64,000 nucleotides of DNA from Chrysomallon squamiferum (GCA_012295275.1 CM022666.1:4157887-4221886); one strand, 5' to 3'. Shown: positions 11,683 through 24,322, counted from the stretch's first letter. Notes: a model not told the origin generated them from the letters alone. Translations and numbers: made by a program.

Positions 11683-14414
11683 GTAAAGGGAACGTACAAA
11701 CAATTATAATTATATCCACAGTAATTAATGCACTAATATTCAAATTAACAATATATCTCTAGAAAAGAAATTCTATAGGATTGAAGTTTTGAAAGAAGAA
11801 GAAGAAGAAAAGAAGTTTGACGTAGAAGAAAAAGTGTTTTCCAAACAAAAATTTAAAAAAAAAACCTGAAATATAAACCCCTTCAATCCATGTATGTAAT
11901 TCTTTCTCTAAAAAACGTATCATTATTATGTGCGTGTGCACGTGTTTTCATTCATTAAATGCGAAATAGATTTCATTTCAGGACATTACACAGGAGATTA
12001 TTCAACTAGTAATTCTTTTTAATCTGAAAATGCAGTTTGCTATTGGGAGCAGATAACAGAAATCTTACTGAAGTATCTATTGTCTACTCTGTAATATAAG
12101 TTCTACCATAATAATTTATAATTCAATAATATCATGTAAAAAAAAAAAACGACAAGTTATAATGAGTCGAATTTACAATGGACAAAGGCATCTTACAGCA
12201 AAACCACGCTATGGTCACCTATACAGACGCTTCCCACCCACCTGATGTAATTTCACACCTAAAATTTTCTCACATGATGTAAAGGAGAGGATTCGGTAGT
12301 TTAGTCATCTGTTACAAATTCCCATTCGGTGTAATGATATTTATATTTCCTAATGAAAATGTTTAGATCAAGTGGGAAGACAGCAAACAAAGCTACTGCA
12401 TTATGTAACCAATTTGTGAAAACTACCCTACCTACCTTGCCAGTCTCCCAGCATGCAAGTCCTCTTGTAAAGTTATTAATTCAATAAAGAAAGATTATCT
12501 ACTCTTTCTTTCTTTCTTTCTTTTTTTAAGACAACTTAATAAATATATTATTTACGAGAGCTTAGTAAAATATGCAAATAAAATAAACAAGATAATTTTA
12601 ACTGTTAGAAACTTGACGAAGGCTAGCTACTAAACATCTCTGACTACTACTAGTATAAAAGCTCACATGACCTGGAATTTAAGAAGTAGGTGAAGGTAGG
12701 CGAGTGCGGAGGTGTCATCAGAGTAAATCGCATTCACTCCGGCGGTAACTAAGTTGTTCACGATGAAGGCCTATACCATTTACTCCGTTTAATTTAGTGC
12801 AGTGGGTGATTACTTTAGATTACCCAAATATAATGGAATACTGACATTCAAAGACAATGAATACCAATAATATTAACATAAAAGAACAAATGAAAAAAAG
12901 TTGCACATATTTTAGACGCGAGCTTTATCTTGCGTGATAATATGTAGTCTGTATCATCTGTACTCGATACCGGGATATCCGATGAAAAAAAACCACGCCT
13001 ATCACAAGTCATTATTTCTTTGCAATTGGTATAATAACGGTATAACACATATCCGAAATCTTTTTAACAGAAACAGGATAAAACGAAAACAAAAATAAAA
13101 CATACGAGGAACCTTTTTAGATTACGAAATGGTAATTCACAGCATCCCTGAAAAAATGGAAATGCACTGTCCGACGATTATAGGGACAGATAAATCTATA
13201 TACTACTTTGTGTCCAATGTCAATGTTATTAATGACAAAAATTAATGAAGGTTGTGGTGAATATTATAATATACTGTCTAGTAACGTAATGACTATGATG
13301 ATAATAATAATATACACAATAATTTTTACTTACTTTGATCGTCGAAACGCAATAATAATGGAAACTACTGACAACGGCTCTATGACATCAACAGTAACTT
13401 CGCGCATTTTCTTTACTGTTCTCACAAGCGTGTATTTGTGTGTTCAGAAAAAATAATGACAAAAAAGAATGTGATACAACATCAGACTATTATGTCGGCG
13501 GTGACAACTACAGTATGGTATCCATCAGCTCGATCGCCTAACATCTTTGGTTAATCATTTTCCATAAATTATGTTAATTTAATTACGTAATATATTTGGT
13601 TACTACGTCATATGAATTAAATGGAAACTGAATACAAATGCTATATTTATGTCTTGAATTTTTATTTTTTTTATTTTTATTTTAATTCTATATGAATGAT
13701 TTTCTCCTGATCAGCTCTATGTTATTTGCTGATTAAAATTCCGTTCTTATAATTCTAAACCCTTAGTTACGTGGGGGCGGAGAAATTAGGGCGCGGCATT
13801 TTTTTCTTTTAATTTTTTTTGTTTTTTTTTGTTATCAAAATGTATCCATAAAAAGTACGATCACAAACTTATTGTAATAACACTGAATGGAGGTGTGTTT
13901 AAATAACAAATGTGTAATTTCAGAATGATTATATCAAAAAGTAAATTTTACGTCTGTGGCCTTTCTCGGTGACATTCGTTCAGCTTCACCGTTTTTTTTA
14001 TTATTTTTATCATTAGCTTAGCAAAATATTTTAGTTCACGGCCGTAACAAGACTCTTTTTGAAACGAGGCAAAAAATGATGTCCTTGGAATCAATTATGT
14101 CCTTTGTCGCAAAGATGTCGAGTGAGTTCAAGCAATAACAGTACATACACGAATCCATTCAGTGGATATCGTTTCTGTCTGAATAGAGATTTATATTTTA
14201 TATTTTTAAAAGGTAATCTTTATCTGAGAAAAATAATAAATAAACAATAAAAAATAAAAAAATAAAATAAAATTCGTTTCTTATCATAATTCTTAGTTAT
14301 GTCAACTGAAGAATGAAAAGCACGGCTTTTAGGCTTTTATACAATAAAACAAAGAAGACGATAATGAATATTTTAATATAAAGTCAACAAAGTACAGTAT
14401 AACATATTTAAAAT

Positions 14415-15400
14415 TTATCGCTTGATTTCTTTTTTCCAAAACACATTAAAAGGCCAACTGCTGTAATATCTGATATCCAGCTGATGTCCCTTCCAGTCAA
14501 CTGAGTACGGCACGAACTGTTTTCTTGTAAGGAAATCTATGATTTCTTTACCATAATGGCCGGTTCTGTAGTATTCCCATTCCATAAGAATGCCCTGGAC
14601 ATCCAGTCGCTGGAAGAGAAGATTCCCTCCTTTAAGGACAAAATATTCGTGCGTTTCTACGTCCAGTTTTATAAACACTTTCTGAAAGTCGATCACGGAA
14701 AGCAATTCATCCGCCGGCACAGCCTCGATTTGATGGCGAGGATATTTGACCTTTTCGACGTTGGAATCAGTTTCTTCGACATGGGTTCCGCCAAGGTTGC
14801 CGATTCGTCTTCTGACGGCCATTTTTTTGTGATAGTCAGACAGTGCCGCGAATACGACTGTGACGTAGTCCACAAGACCGTTTCGTTGAACAGACCGGCA
14901 CAGTCTGATGACGTTTTCCACAAGGGGATCCACGGCTATGACCTTTCGCCCCATCCGAGCCGCTGTCAAAGCGAAGGTCCCTAGATGAGCTCCAAAATCC
15001 AGTAACGCCATGTCTGGATCCGAATCCAGCTCTTCGAACATCAGATCCAGTCCCTGTTTGTCCCAGGTTCCAGAGTCTCTCAGACTGACGGACACAAAAA
15101 AGATCGTCTTTAAAAGGATGAACATAAATTTTAACATCGCCTGCAGGAGATTTCAAAATGGAGGAATCAAAATTGTAGTCTTTGGAACAAAATCGGTTAA
15201 CTGTCCTCCATGTATTTCCGCTCCATCTGAGAACTGTTGTTTCTTTTTCAAAATTAAAGTTTTGTCTGCACGTTGTTGTTTGGTTTCAATATTAACATGT
15301 ACAGAGCCAACATGGTACAGAAAATTAGGAGAAAAATCAGAAAACGTTTTCTAATAGTTAAAATATTAATTAGCGAATTTACTGCATTCAGCATCGACAT
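14415..15400 (-). pseudogene. FkbM-family methyltransferase copy D, two frameshifts
   Basis: 986 nt against 984 in the intact copies. There is one extra A at 15255-15257 (3 A instead of 2) and one extra A at 15096-15101 (6 instead of 5). The membrane anchor, a middle segment and the catalytic domain therefore fall in three different frames. The catalytic part (15137-14415) is fully open and keeps the SAM and KLDVE motifs. Both changes are in A-runs, so real decay and consensus error are both possible. Confidence 0.75.
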
Positions 15401-15957
15401 CTTTTGGTTTAAGAGTGATAGCGTTTTCTTTTTCTTCTTTTTTTTTTGTTGTTGTTGTTATTATTTGTTATTTATTTTGTTCTGTCTTATCCCAGTTAAT
15501 TCTATTGTTTATTGGTTTGTTTGTTGGTTTGTTTGATTATTACGAAAGTAAAACAAAATAAAAATATCAGCCGAATTTGTTTTCTACTTTCAAGGAAATA
15601 TTGTCTTCATTTTTATTGCCTTTATCGTTTTGTTGTTGTTGTTTTTTTCTTCACAGAAGCAGATATCTACAAATAAAAATACTTATTGTTATTTTAGTAC
15701 GATGCCATTTGAATTAAACGCAGTAAAAATAAAAAAAATATAATAAAACATTAAACTGGAAAAGCTTTGAAAACTGATATTAATTTTTATATTTAATATT
15801 AGAAAAAATTACGTAGATGTATTCAAAAGGTTTGGGCGATCTCACACCCTTTTCAGTGCAAATCCTTTAACGCATACATAAATACACACACGCAGGCACG
15901 CACGCAAACAGGCAACACAGACACACACAGACAGACGTATATTCGGGTATAGTTACA

Positions 15958-16059
15958 AATCCTGTAACGTTAAATAAAAAATCGCAGCAACAGTCGCCTA
16001 AACTACGGACAAAGACTGATGACGTCAACAATAACGTGACGCACATCTGTTACAGGATT
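15958..16059. promoter_or_regulatory. Inverted-repeat module with CRE, upstream of copy D
   Basis: Arms 15958-15968 and 16049-16059, with TGACGTCA at 16020-16027. The module is retained although the downstream gene copy is frameshifted. Confidence 0.5.
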
Positions 16060-16888
16060 GTAAAGGGAACGTACAAACAATTATAATTATATCCACAGTA
16101 ATTAATGCACTAATATTCAAATTAACAATATGTTGTATCTCTAGAAAAGAAATTCTATAGGATTGAAGTTTTGAAAGAAGAAGAAGAAGAAGAAGAAAAG
16201 AAGTTTGACGTAGAAGAAAAAGTGTTTTCCAAACAAAAATTTAAAAAAAAAACCTGAAATATAAACCCCTTCAATCCATGTATGTAATTCTTTCTCTAAA
16301 AAACGTATCATTATTATGTGCGTGTGCACGTGTTTTCATTCATTAAATGCGAAATAGATTTCATTTCAGGACATTACACAGGAGACTACTCAACTAGAAA
16401 TTCTTTTTAATCTGAAAATGCAGTTTGCTATTGGGAGCAGATAACAGAAATCTTACTGAAATATCTATTGTCTACTCTGTAATATAAGTTCTACCATAAT
16501 AATTTATAATTCAATAATATCATGTAAAAAAAACCCGACAAGTTATAACGAGTCGAATTTACAATGGACAAGGGCATCTTACAGCAAAACTACGCTATGG
16601 TCAGCTATACAGACGTTTTCCCACCCACCTGATGTAATTTCACCTCTAAAATTTTCTCACATGATGTAAAGGAGAGGATTCGGTAGTTTAGTTATCTGTT
16701 ACAAATTCCCATTCGGTAGAATAATATTTATATTTCCTAATGAAAATGTTTAGATCAAGTGGGAAGACAGCAAACAAAGCTACTGCATTATGTAAACAAT
16801 TTGTGAAAACTACCCTACCTACATTGCCAGTCTCCCAGCATGCAAGTCCTCTTGTAAAGTTATTAATTCAGTAAAGAAAGATTATCTA

Positions 16889-16922
<34 letters not shown>

Positions 16923-17635
16923 CGTTTATGTTTGTTTTTTTGTTTTTTTTTTTTTGATAACGTAATGAATATGTTATTTACGAGAGCTGAGTAAAATATG
17001 CAAATATAATTCCAGAAAATAAACAAGATAATTTAAATTGTTAGAAACTTGACGAAGGCTAGCTACTAAACATCACTGACTCACAGCAGTATAAAAAAAC
17101 GTCACTGAACTGGAAACAAAAAAGTAAGTCGCATGTATCCTACATTTCCAGAATAGTGAAAGTGTCGTCAAACAAAATAATATTAACATAAAGGAACGAA
17201 CAAGAAGAGTGACACATTTTAAACGTGACCTTTACCTGCACCGATAATAAATAGTCGTCGTCGTTATTGCCCGCGAAGCTCGACAACTCGTATAAATAAT
17301 CTTAAAACTGTGTTTAGTTAGTGGGACAAGGTGAAGTGCACCAATGAGAATCTGTCGATGTCCCGGGACTCATTAATTGCTGTTTTACCTGGCTGACGGT
17401 GTGCGCAGTCAAAAGGTAACAACGAGATGCTACTGTACCGCAGCTATTACTACTACTACAACTATTATTACAATTCAATTTCAATTCAGTTTATTTGTGT
17501 GACCAAAGTCAGCATGACTATAAACACAAAACAGACAAGTATAAACATAAAAAAGTTGTGTAATTGGTTACAGTATACAAATAAAGAAACATAATTAAAC
17601 GCGAACGCTCTACCGATCGAGCGTAATCTTCTCCT

Positions 17636-18116
17636 TTAGTTCGGGTGCACTCTCCTTCTAAAATCTAAATTGGTATCCTGTCTTGTGTGGGATAGCCGGG
17701 GCAAGGTTTTGTGTGTCTGTCGGTATAGTATCGTCTTGATGGCACTAAAATGTAAAATCGCGGCTAACAATCCGTCAGGAACAAAGTCGTGGTTCTTCCT
17801 GAGACTGGAAATCTCTTCGGCGTAAGTCTTAGGAACTGGCGTTGTTTCCATTTTAGGTCGGTCCATGAGTTTCGCCTTGAACGCATCAACATGCTTAACA
17901 AATGGCAATGCCCGCGTGGTTGTGCTGTGTCTCGTCTGGCATCTGGAGCATGTTGTCCACAGTCACAACGTAGGCTCTGCACTGCGACGTAGTACACCTC
18001 CAGTAAATTTTCTCCCCAGACTTTCTATTTACGCGAAATTTATGCTGGTTGTAATACAAATGTCGTCTGCCTCTTAATGTGTCGATAAAAGTCACTCTAA
18101 CTTGTGCAGCTGCCAT
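17636..18116 (-). pseudogene. FLYWCH zinc-finger protein fragment, probably transposon-derived
   Basis: From a Met at 18116 the frame encodes one FLYWCH-type zinc finger: RGRRHLYYNQHKF, then YWRCTTSQCRAY, then a terminal HNH. This is the C2H2 pattern of the family. A 1-nt frameshift around 17895-17908 moves the continuation into another frame (17908-17636), a lysine- and proline-containing stretch (AFKAKLMDRPKME...) of the kind that follows FLYWCH domains in Mutator-like element proteins. No transposase core is present. FLYWCH domains are DNA- or protein-binding and are often carried by mobile elements in invertebrates. It is either a decayed element or a frameshifted domesticated gene. Confidence 0.6.
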
Positions 18117-18649
18117 AATGTTAAATGTGAAATAGTTTTCCATTTTGATATAAAATTTTATATATCAATAGACTGAACCGGGAAAAAGACCAAAGCACAA
18201 GCACCTGCTCAGTATAAGAGAAGGATCAATTTGCTACTCAAAACAGTAAATTGGTAGAGCATAATATGAGCAACAAAAAAAAAAAATTAAAATTAAAAAA
18301 ATAAAATAAAAAAAATACCCACATACCTACTCAAATTCTTCCCAGAAGAGTAATCACTTAACATTCAGTACCGTTGAAACAAACACGCTTCATACCACAA
18401 ATTCAAAACGTGCAAACCAATTGGATCCGTCTACTTCAGCGTTCTCATCTCGTGGTTAATAATAATAAAAAAAGAAAAAAAGACGACTCGTAATTGCAGC
18501 GCAGAACTTACAAACCAGTTAGATGTAAGTCTACGTCCCGTGACTTTTATTATACTAAATAAAATAGTATTTGTCGATTTTCCCGACCCGACACGATCTA
18601 CGTCATCACCCAAGAAAAACTGACTCGATACGCTTGAGGTCCGATGAAA

Positions 18650-19028
18650 TAACCATGACTATCACAATCTATCACCATGGAGTAAGCAGAATGCGTTGAT
18701 TATGACATCTGCCAGGAGGCGTGGTCTCTCAGAACATTCAGACAGGATCGCTATAGAGTCGAACAAAAGTTCAGCAGTTTTGTCATTATGCCCCGAATAT
18801 ACCTTCTTTATCCAGACTAGTCGTCTGTATATTTCTTTATTGAAACATATTTGATAAACTTAAAAAGCTGTATATGTCTACAATGAATCAGCTAAGAAAA
18901 GAAAATGTCAATTTGTTTTTTTAAAGACAAGACAGACGTCAATCAAACTTCAAACCGGAAGTAGTGTATAACGATCTCACTCAATTGGAGACTTTTTAAA
19001 ATTATTATTATTTTTTTTTTTATTTTTA

Positions 19029-19068
<40 letters not shown>

Positions 19069-19442
19069 AAGCAACCTTTTACCATTCAAAGTCTAGGACC
19101 ATCGGCATAATAAATGAAAGTAATGGAAACATAATGGGATGTTAACGCATGTAGTAATATTATTACTAGCACAATTTTCACAAAGGTAAAATTCGATATT
19201 TTCACCAGCACAGTAAAAATTTGATCATATAACTCACAGGATTGTTTTTACACAAATGAAATTGTATGTGATTATTGAAATGGTTTTCTTTTAATTTAAG
19301 TTCCTACTGAGTGGTATTTTAAAACTTACCTTAAGCTAGCTTTATTAGTTAGATTTTAAGAATATAATAATAATAATAATAATAATAATAGTAATAATAA
19401 TAATAATAATAACAATAATAATAATAAAAATTAATAAAAAAA

Positions 19443-19485
<43 letters not shown>

Positions 19486-20580
19486 CAAACAAACAAACAA
19501 ACAAAAGCCAACAAAAAAAATCAGGAACAAACCAACAAACAAAACATAATATTGGCTTGACCTTGACAAATCAAAAGTAAAACTATTAAAAAGTGGAACA
19601 TATGCTCACCTTTAGGTCCGAAATGACGAAATGAAAACAATACTCTTGAACTTAGGCCACGCCAGTATATTATTTATTATATACAAGTGTGTTCATTATA
19701 ATTATAAAAGTTTTAACTTTTTTGCTAGCGATAATGATACGCTTCTCTCTCTCTCTCTGTGCGTGCGTGCGTATGTTTTAAAAATAGCATGTCATTCATT
19801 AAGTGAATAAATAAACAGCAACATTTTAATACATGTAATTTAGTAGATAATTATATTAAAAATAAAAGTACTATGACTGACATTATGGACCGGAAATTGA
19901 CGAAGTGAAATAAAGTCGTTTATTGCGAAGGGAAACTACTCCAATTTAAAATCTGATACAGTGGAGTGGACGGCGCATAATACGTATCTTTGAAATTGTA
20001 TCTTTTCTGAGTTATTAGATTGTTGTTGTCATGTCTCCAAGAAGGAAAAGTATCAGTTTATTCAGTAAAAGTGATGACTTAATTTACGTGCATTTCGAAG
20101 TGTCTGTTTTTGTTTCGAAGTGTATTATGTAATCATTACGCCTCCATGAAAATGTTAATTAAATCACTTCATCACATTGACAGTAAACTCCAGCGACAGT
20201 CATTGCTAACAGTCGACAAAGAACGTGACTTTACTCACAGCACAGTAGTTACATCATTTACTGCTCTTTTACATTAATTTTCAACAACACAGTAAGTAAA
20301 CATAATAGACAAATATGATAAAATCATAAATGCAAAATCATTAATAATTTAATAATGTCTATTACAATATAATTTTATTGTTTTAAATTTAAAATATATT
20401 TAAAAAAAATAAGTAATAATAATACTATTTTCTGTATGACAGTATGATGAACAATTACAGTTTAAAAAAAAAATCTGTGCATTACTTACTATTAAAAATT
20501 ATATTACCATTAATGTTCATGTATATTTTTGTAAATAAAGTAGTATCTATATTTTTTAAAATTTAGATTGAACTGCAGAC
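18650..20580. other. Intergenic region without recognisable genes
   Basis: AT-rich DNA with (ATT)n at 19019-19067, a long (AAT)n/(AAAC)n tract at 19360-19510 and a short CT run at 19743-19760. No open frame resembles a known protein. A CTGCAG acceptor-like sequence ending at 20578, nine bases before the SLC19A start codon, suggests that a 5' UTR intron of that gene lies in this region. Confidence 0.6.
19360..19510. repeat. (AAT)n and (AAAC)n microsatellite
   Basis: Interrupted AAT repeats followed by AAAC repeats over about 150 bp. Both open frames through it are repeat artefacts. Confidence 0.9.
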
Positions 20581-20586
20581 ATTGTG

Positions 20587-23500
20587 ATGGATACCTGGAA
20601 AAAATGTGTTTTTATTTCTTGTCTTTATGGATTCTTCAAGGAATTTTGCCCTCTTGTGCCATTTTTGACGCCATATCTAACAGAACCACATGAACACAAC
20701 ATTACAAAAACAGATTTATTTTCTGAGGTTTGTTTGTAAAATAATATATTAAAATTGATAATTCACGTTTCATTGGTTAACAGAAAAAAAAGAAAATAAT
20801 TAATCAGCATTTCTCAATGTACTAAATTTTTACATCAGTCTATATATGACAAAATATATTGTTGATCTGATACACAAAAGAAACAAATTCATACATATTA
20901 TAACTACTCTGTATACATAGTAAATGTTAACTGAAAATATACAAGTATTATTCTTTTTTTTTTTTTTTTTATTTCAGATATACCCTATCACAACTTTGAC
21001 CAGGTTTGCAGCTCTGTTTTTTGTTCTTATTGTTTCCGATTTCTTCATCTACAAACCAGTAATAATATTCGGAGCTGGTGCTTCTATTGCCACCTGGTGT
21101 CTGCTAGGGTGGAGTCAGGGCCTGCTACCACTCATTCAAGTCTCACAGTTTTTCAGAGGTTTAGCCCAAGCTAGCGATGTTGCATTCTTTGCCTACATTT
21201 TTGCAGTCAGCAGTCCAGCGAGTTATCAGAAGGTATCAGGTCTGTCAAAGTCAGCCATATTGATCAGCCAGTGCTTGTCATATTCTGTTGGACAGACAGT
21301 TCTCTCACTGATGTCTGTCGAGATTCGAACTCTCGTCTTCGCATCCCTGGGAAGCGTTATATTAGCTTTTGTTGTGGGTGCTGTGATGCCAGATGCTGCA
21401 GCTTCTCCTTATTACCAGAGTGAGGTCATACAGAGGGAGCTGCTGGTGCCGAGAGGACTGCAGCATTCGTTGTCCGATAACGGGAGTCCTTACGGTTTAC
21501 CGAATAACACGGGTAACCATGGTAACATTCAGATCAGCCCAGATGGGAACGCACAGCCCAGTGGAGTGGATATTTCGTCTGTGTTTGTGCCAGTGAGCAC
21601 TCACATGTACAGCGACATCGACACGAGTTCGCTAGGATATCCGTACAGTGATGGGAATTCGGATATTTCCGATTTGTCGACTAATGAAGATTGCATCGGT
21701 TCTGCGCCAATGGAAACGAGGCTGTCGAACTGTAAGAGTTGCTGCTCGGCGACTTTTAAAACGGTCTGGAAAGACGTGTGTGAAACGTACAAAACAGAAC
21801 CGTTGTCGTGTGGTCGCTGTGGTACGTCGCGGCCTGCTGTGTGGATGTTCACGTTCGACAGTACAGTGAGGAATTGTGGGATGTTCTCAGTTTGAATAGT
21901 CAACACAGTCGAAGTTTCTTTTATAATGGAGCAGTGGAGGCAATAGCAGCTTTGCTAGGTATGGGGAGTTTTTTTTTTTTTCTTTTTTTAAATGTGAATT
22001 TTTAAACTGATAATAATAATGATTCTTGGAAATACATTTAATATTATTTTAGACTGAGTTTTCATGTAATCAGTTATATTTTTTAATTTTATTTGAAAAG
22101 TTGCATTGAACCTATTTTTGCCATTGTTAAATCATATCCCAGTTGGCTGTTCTACAAATAATTAGTCTAGCTATGGGGAATAGCCTTTTGAAGAGGCATA
22201 TTTAAAAATGACATGCTTTTATATAGTTACGTTGTTGAGTAAACCGATGAATTTTAATTAATTTAGAAAAAAAAGAAGAGATTTATGTTAACCTCTTTAC
22301 AACTGGAATAGATATCACAATTACATGTAAAATATTTAACAATATTAGAAGCTGACCAGTAAATAATACAGTACACTGAATATTCTAACTCTGCATACTA
22401 CAGTTTCTAAAATGGTTAACCAAATTGTTGTTATAAAATGGTTCACTGTATAACCCAGTGTATTCTTATTACTAAAATGATCATTATTATTACTAAAATG
22501 TGTAAAATGGTCAAGGTATAACTCAATGTACTCAAAAATTGTTTTGAAATACATCACACTTATTTGTTCAAACTAACAACAACACTGCAAATATATTTTA
22601 ACCAAAAAAAAACAAAAAAACACAAAAACCCCAGACCTTTACTTGAGGTTATTTAATTATTTTAAACAATTATTTTTAATTATAATTTTTTTTTATTACA
22701 GGTGTGGTTCTCTGTCTGAGTATGGGTTTTCTCAGAATTCACTGGCATCGGTTTGAAGAGTCTTTTATTGGAGTTGTCATGGTGCTAAGTTCAGCAGTAC
22801 TTGCAGTAATGTCCCACACAAACATTTGGTCTGCGTACATATTCTGTATAATTTTCCTTGCTGTCTTTCAGATGCTCTCTACTGTAGCGATGTAAGTAGA
22901 AATTATAGTTTATATTTACCAGAAATGTTTTTTTTAAAGAAATTTAACAAAACATTGAATATTTAAGAATAAGTTTAAAAAAAAAAAAAAAATGTATTGA
23001 GAATGCAGTGAATTAGATGTAGATGTACCATGCTGGTATGAATTATCATATTTAAATATATTAAATTATATTTAAATTTAAAATCATAAATACATATTAG
23101 GATGGGGTTGTTTTTTTTGTGGGTTTTAAAAATTAATATATTTCGTCAGTATTATTATATTTTGTTATAATTATTATTATTTAGCAAATTACATTCACCC
23201 AACTGTATTGTATACAAATACCAACATTATTATGATTGTTATCACTTAGTAAATTATGTTGTACATATAACTTTATATCTTTATGTGCATATATATAAAT
23301 ACATATATATCTCTTACACATAAACACAAATAAAATTAAGTTCTTTCTCTTTAATTTTAAAATACTGAATATTATTATTACTTTGTACAGAGACATACAC
23401 ATACACACACATACACATACATACGTATTTTTTCACTGAGTATTTTAAAATACTGAATATCATTATGACTTAGTAAATTGTTGTACAGACCATACACACA

Positions 23501-24281
23501 CCCACATACATACACAGACATACTCTTATATACACACATATACACAGGCATACACACATATACACATACATACATACATATTTTTTTCACTGAGTATTTT
23601 AAAATACTGAATATTATTATTACTTAGTAAATTGTTGTACAGCCCATACACACACCCATATACATACACAGACATACACATACTAGTTTTTTTCACTAAG
23701 TATTTTAAAATACTGAATATTATTATTACTTAGTAAATTGCTGTACAGACCACACCCACACCCACAGACATACACACATACGCACATACTTAGGTATTTT
23801 TTTTCACTAAGTATTTTAAAATACTGAATGTTATTTTTGCAGGTTTCAGATTGCTGGACATCTGACTTGTCGTAGATTTGGTTTAGTTTTTGGACTCAAC
23901 TCATTCTTGTCATTATTTATTGAAGTTGTTTTCTTAACAGTTGTTGCCCGATCTAACGTGCTGGGAGCAACTATTATAACCCAGGTATTTTCATAAAATT
24001 TAAAAATTAAAATACTTGTCTGATTAATAACTTCTTCTTTGTCAAATTCTCCGTAATTAGTAACCCATGTAATATTTATTATAAAATAAAAATAATAAAA
24101 ATTTGTTAGTAGGTATGGCTATAATTTGTAATTTTAAAAATTGTTCTTTTTCTTAATAATTAAAATATATATTTATAAAATTAAGTTTAAAAATTAAAAA
24201 GAGCCAAAACTATGTTGGTCTTTGAAGTTCAAATTACAGAAAAATATTCATAAATATAACTTGGTTGTTTGTGTATACATA

Positions 24282-24322
<41 letters not shown>

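Larger units (their letters stand above)
8917..13288. repeat. Tandem unit C (4,372 bp) of the methyltransferase array
   Basis: Third unit, with the second intact methyltransferase copy. Its second half matches unit B and its first ~900 bp match unit D, both at an offset of exactly 4,372 bp. That is the signature of one recent unequal crossover or conversion. It lacks the ~37 bp that A and B retain after the ACGTCATATGAA sequence. Confidence 0.93.
13289..17240. repeat. Tandem unit D, diverged and interrupted at its right end
   Basis: Fourth unit. The first ~920 bp match unit C almost exactly. From about 14,210 onward it switches to variants shared with unit A (for example CAACAAAGTACAGTATAAC near 14,385, and GTGACGCACATC near 16,037). 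Similarity weakens after 17,070. Fragments resembling the unit end recur at 17,171-17,240 and again near 18,620-18,670, suggesting an insertion between them. The CTTT run of the other units is here a ~60-bp T-rich tract (16,892-16,953). Confidence 0.82.

Noticed and set aside
1-17240. CRISPR-like or satellite interpretation of the regular repeats
   Set aside because: The 4.4 kb units contain a full gene and diverge as gene duplicates do. No short-repeat/spacer pattern exists, and the genome is eukaryotic.
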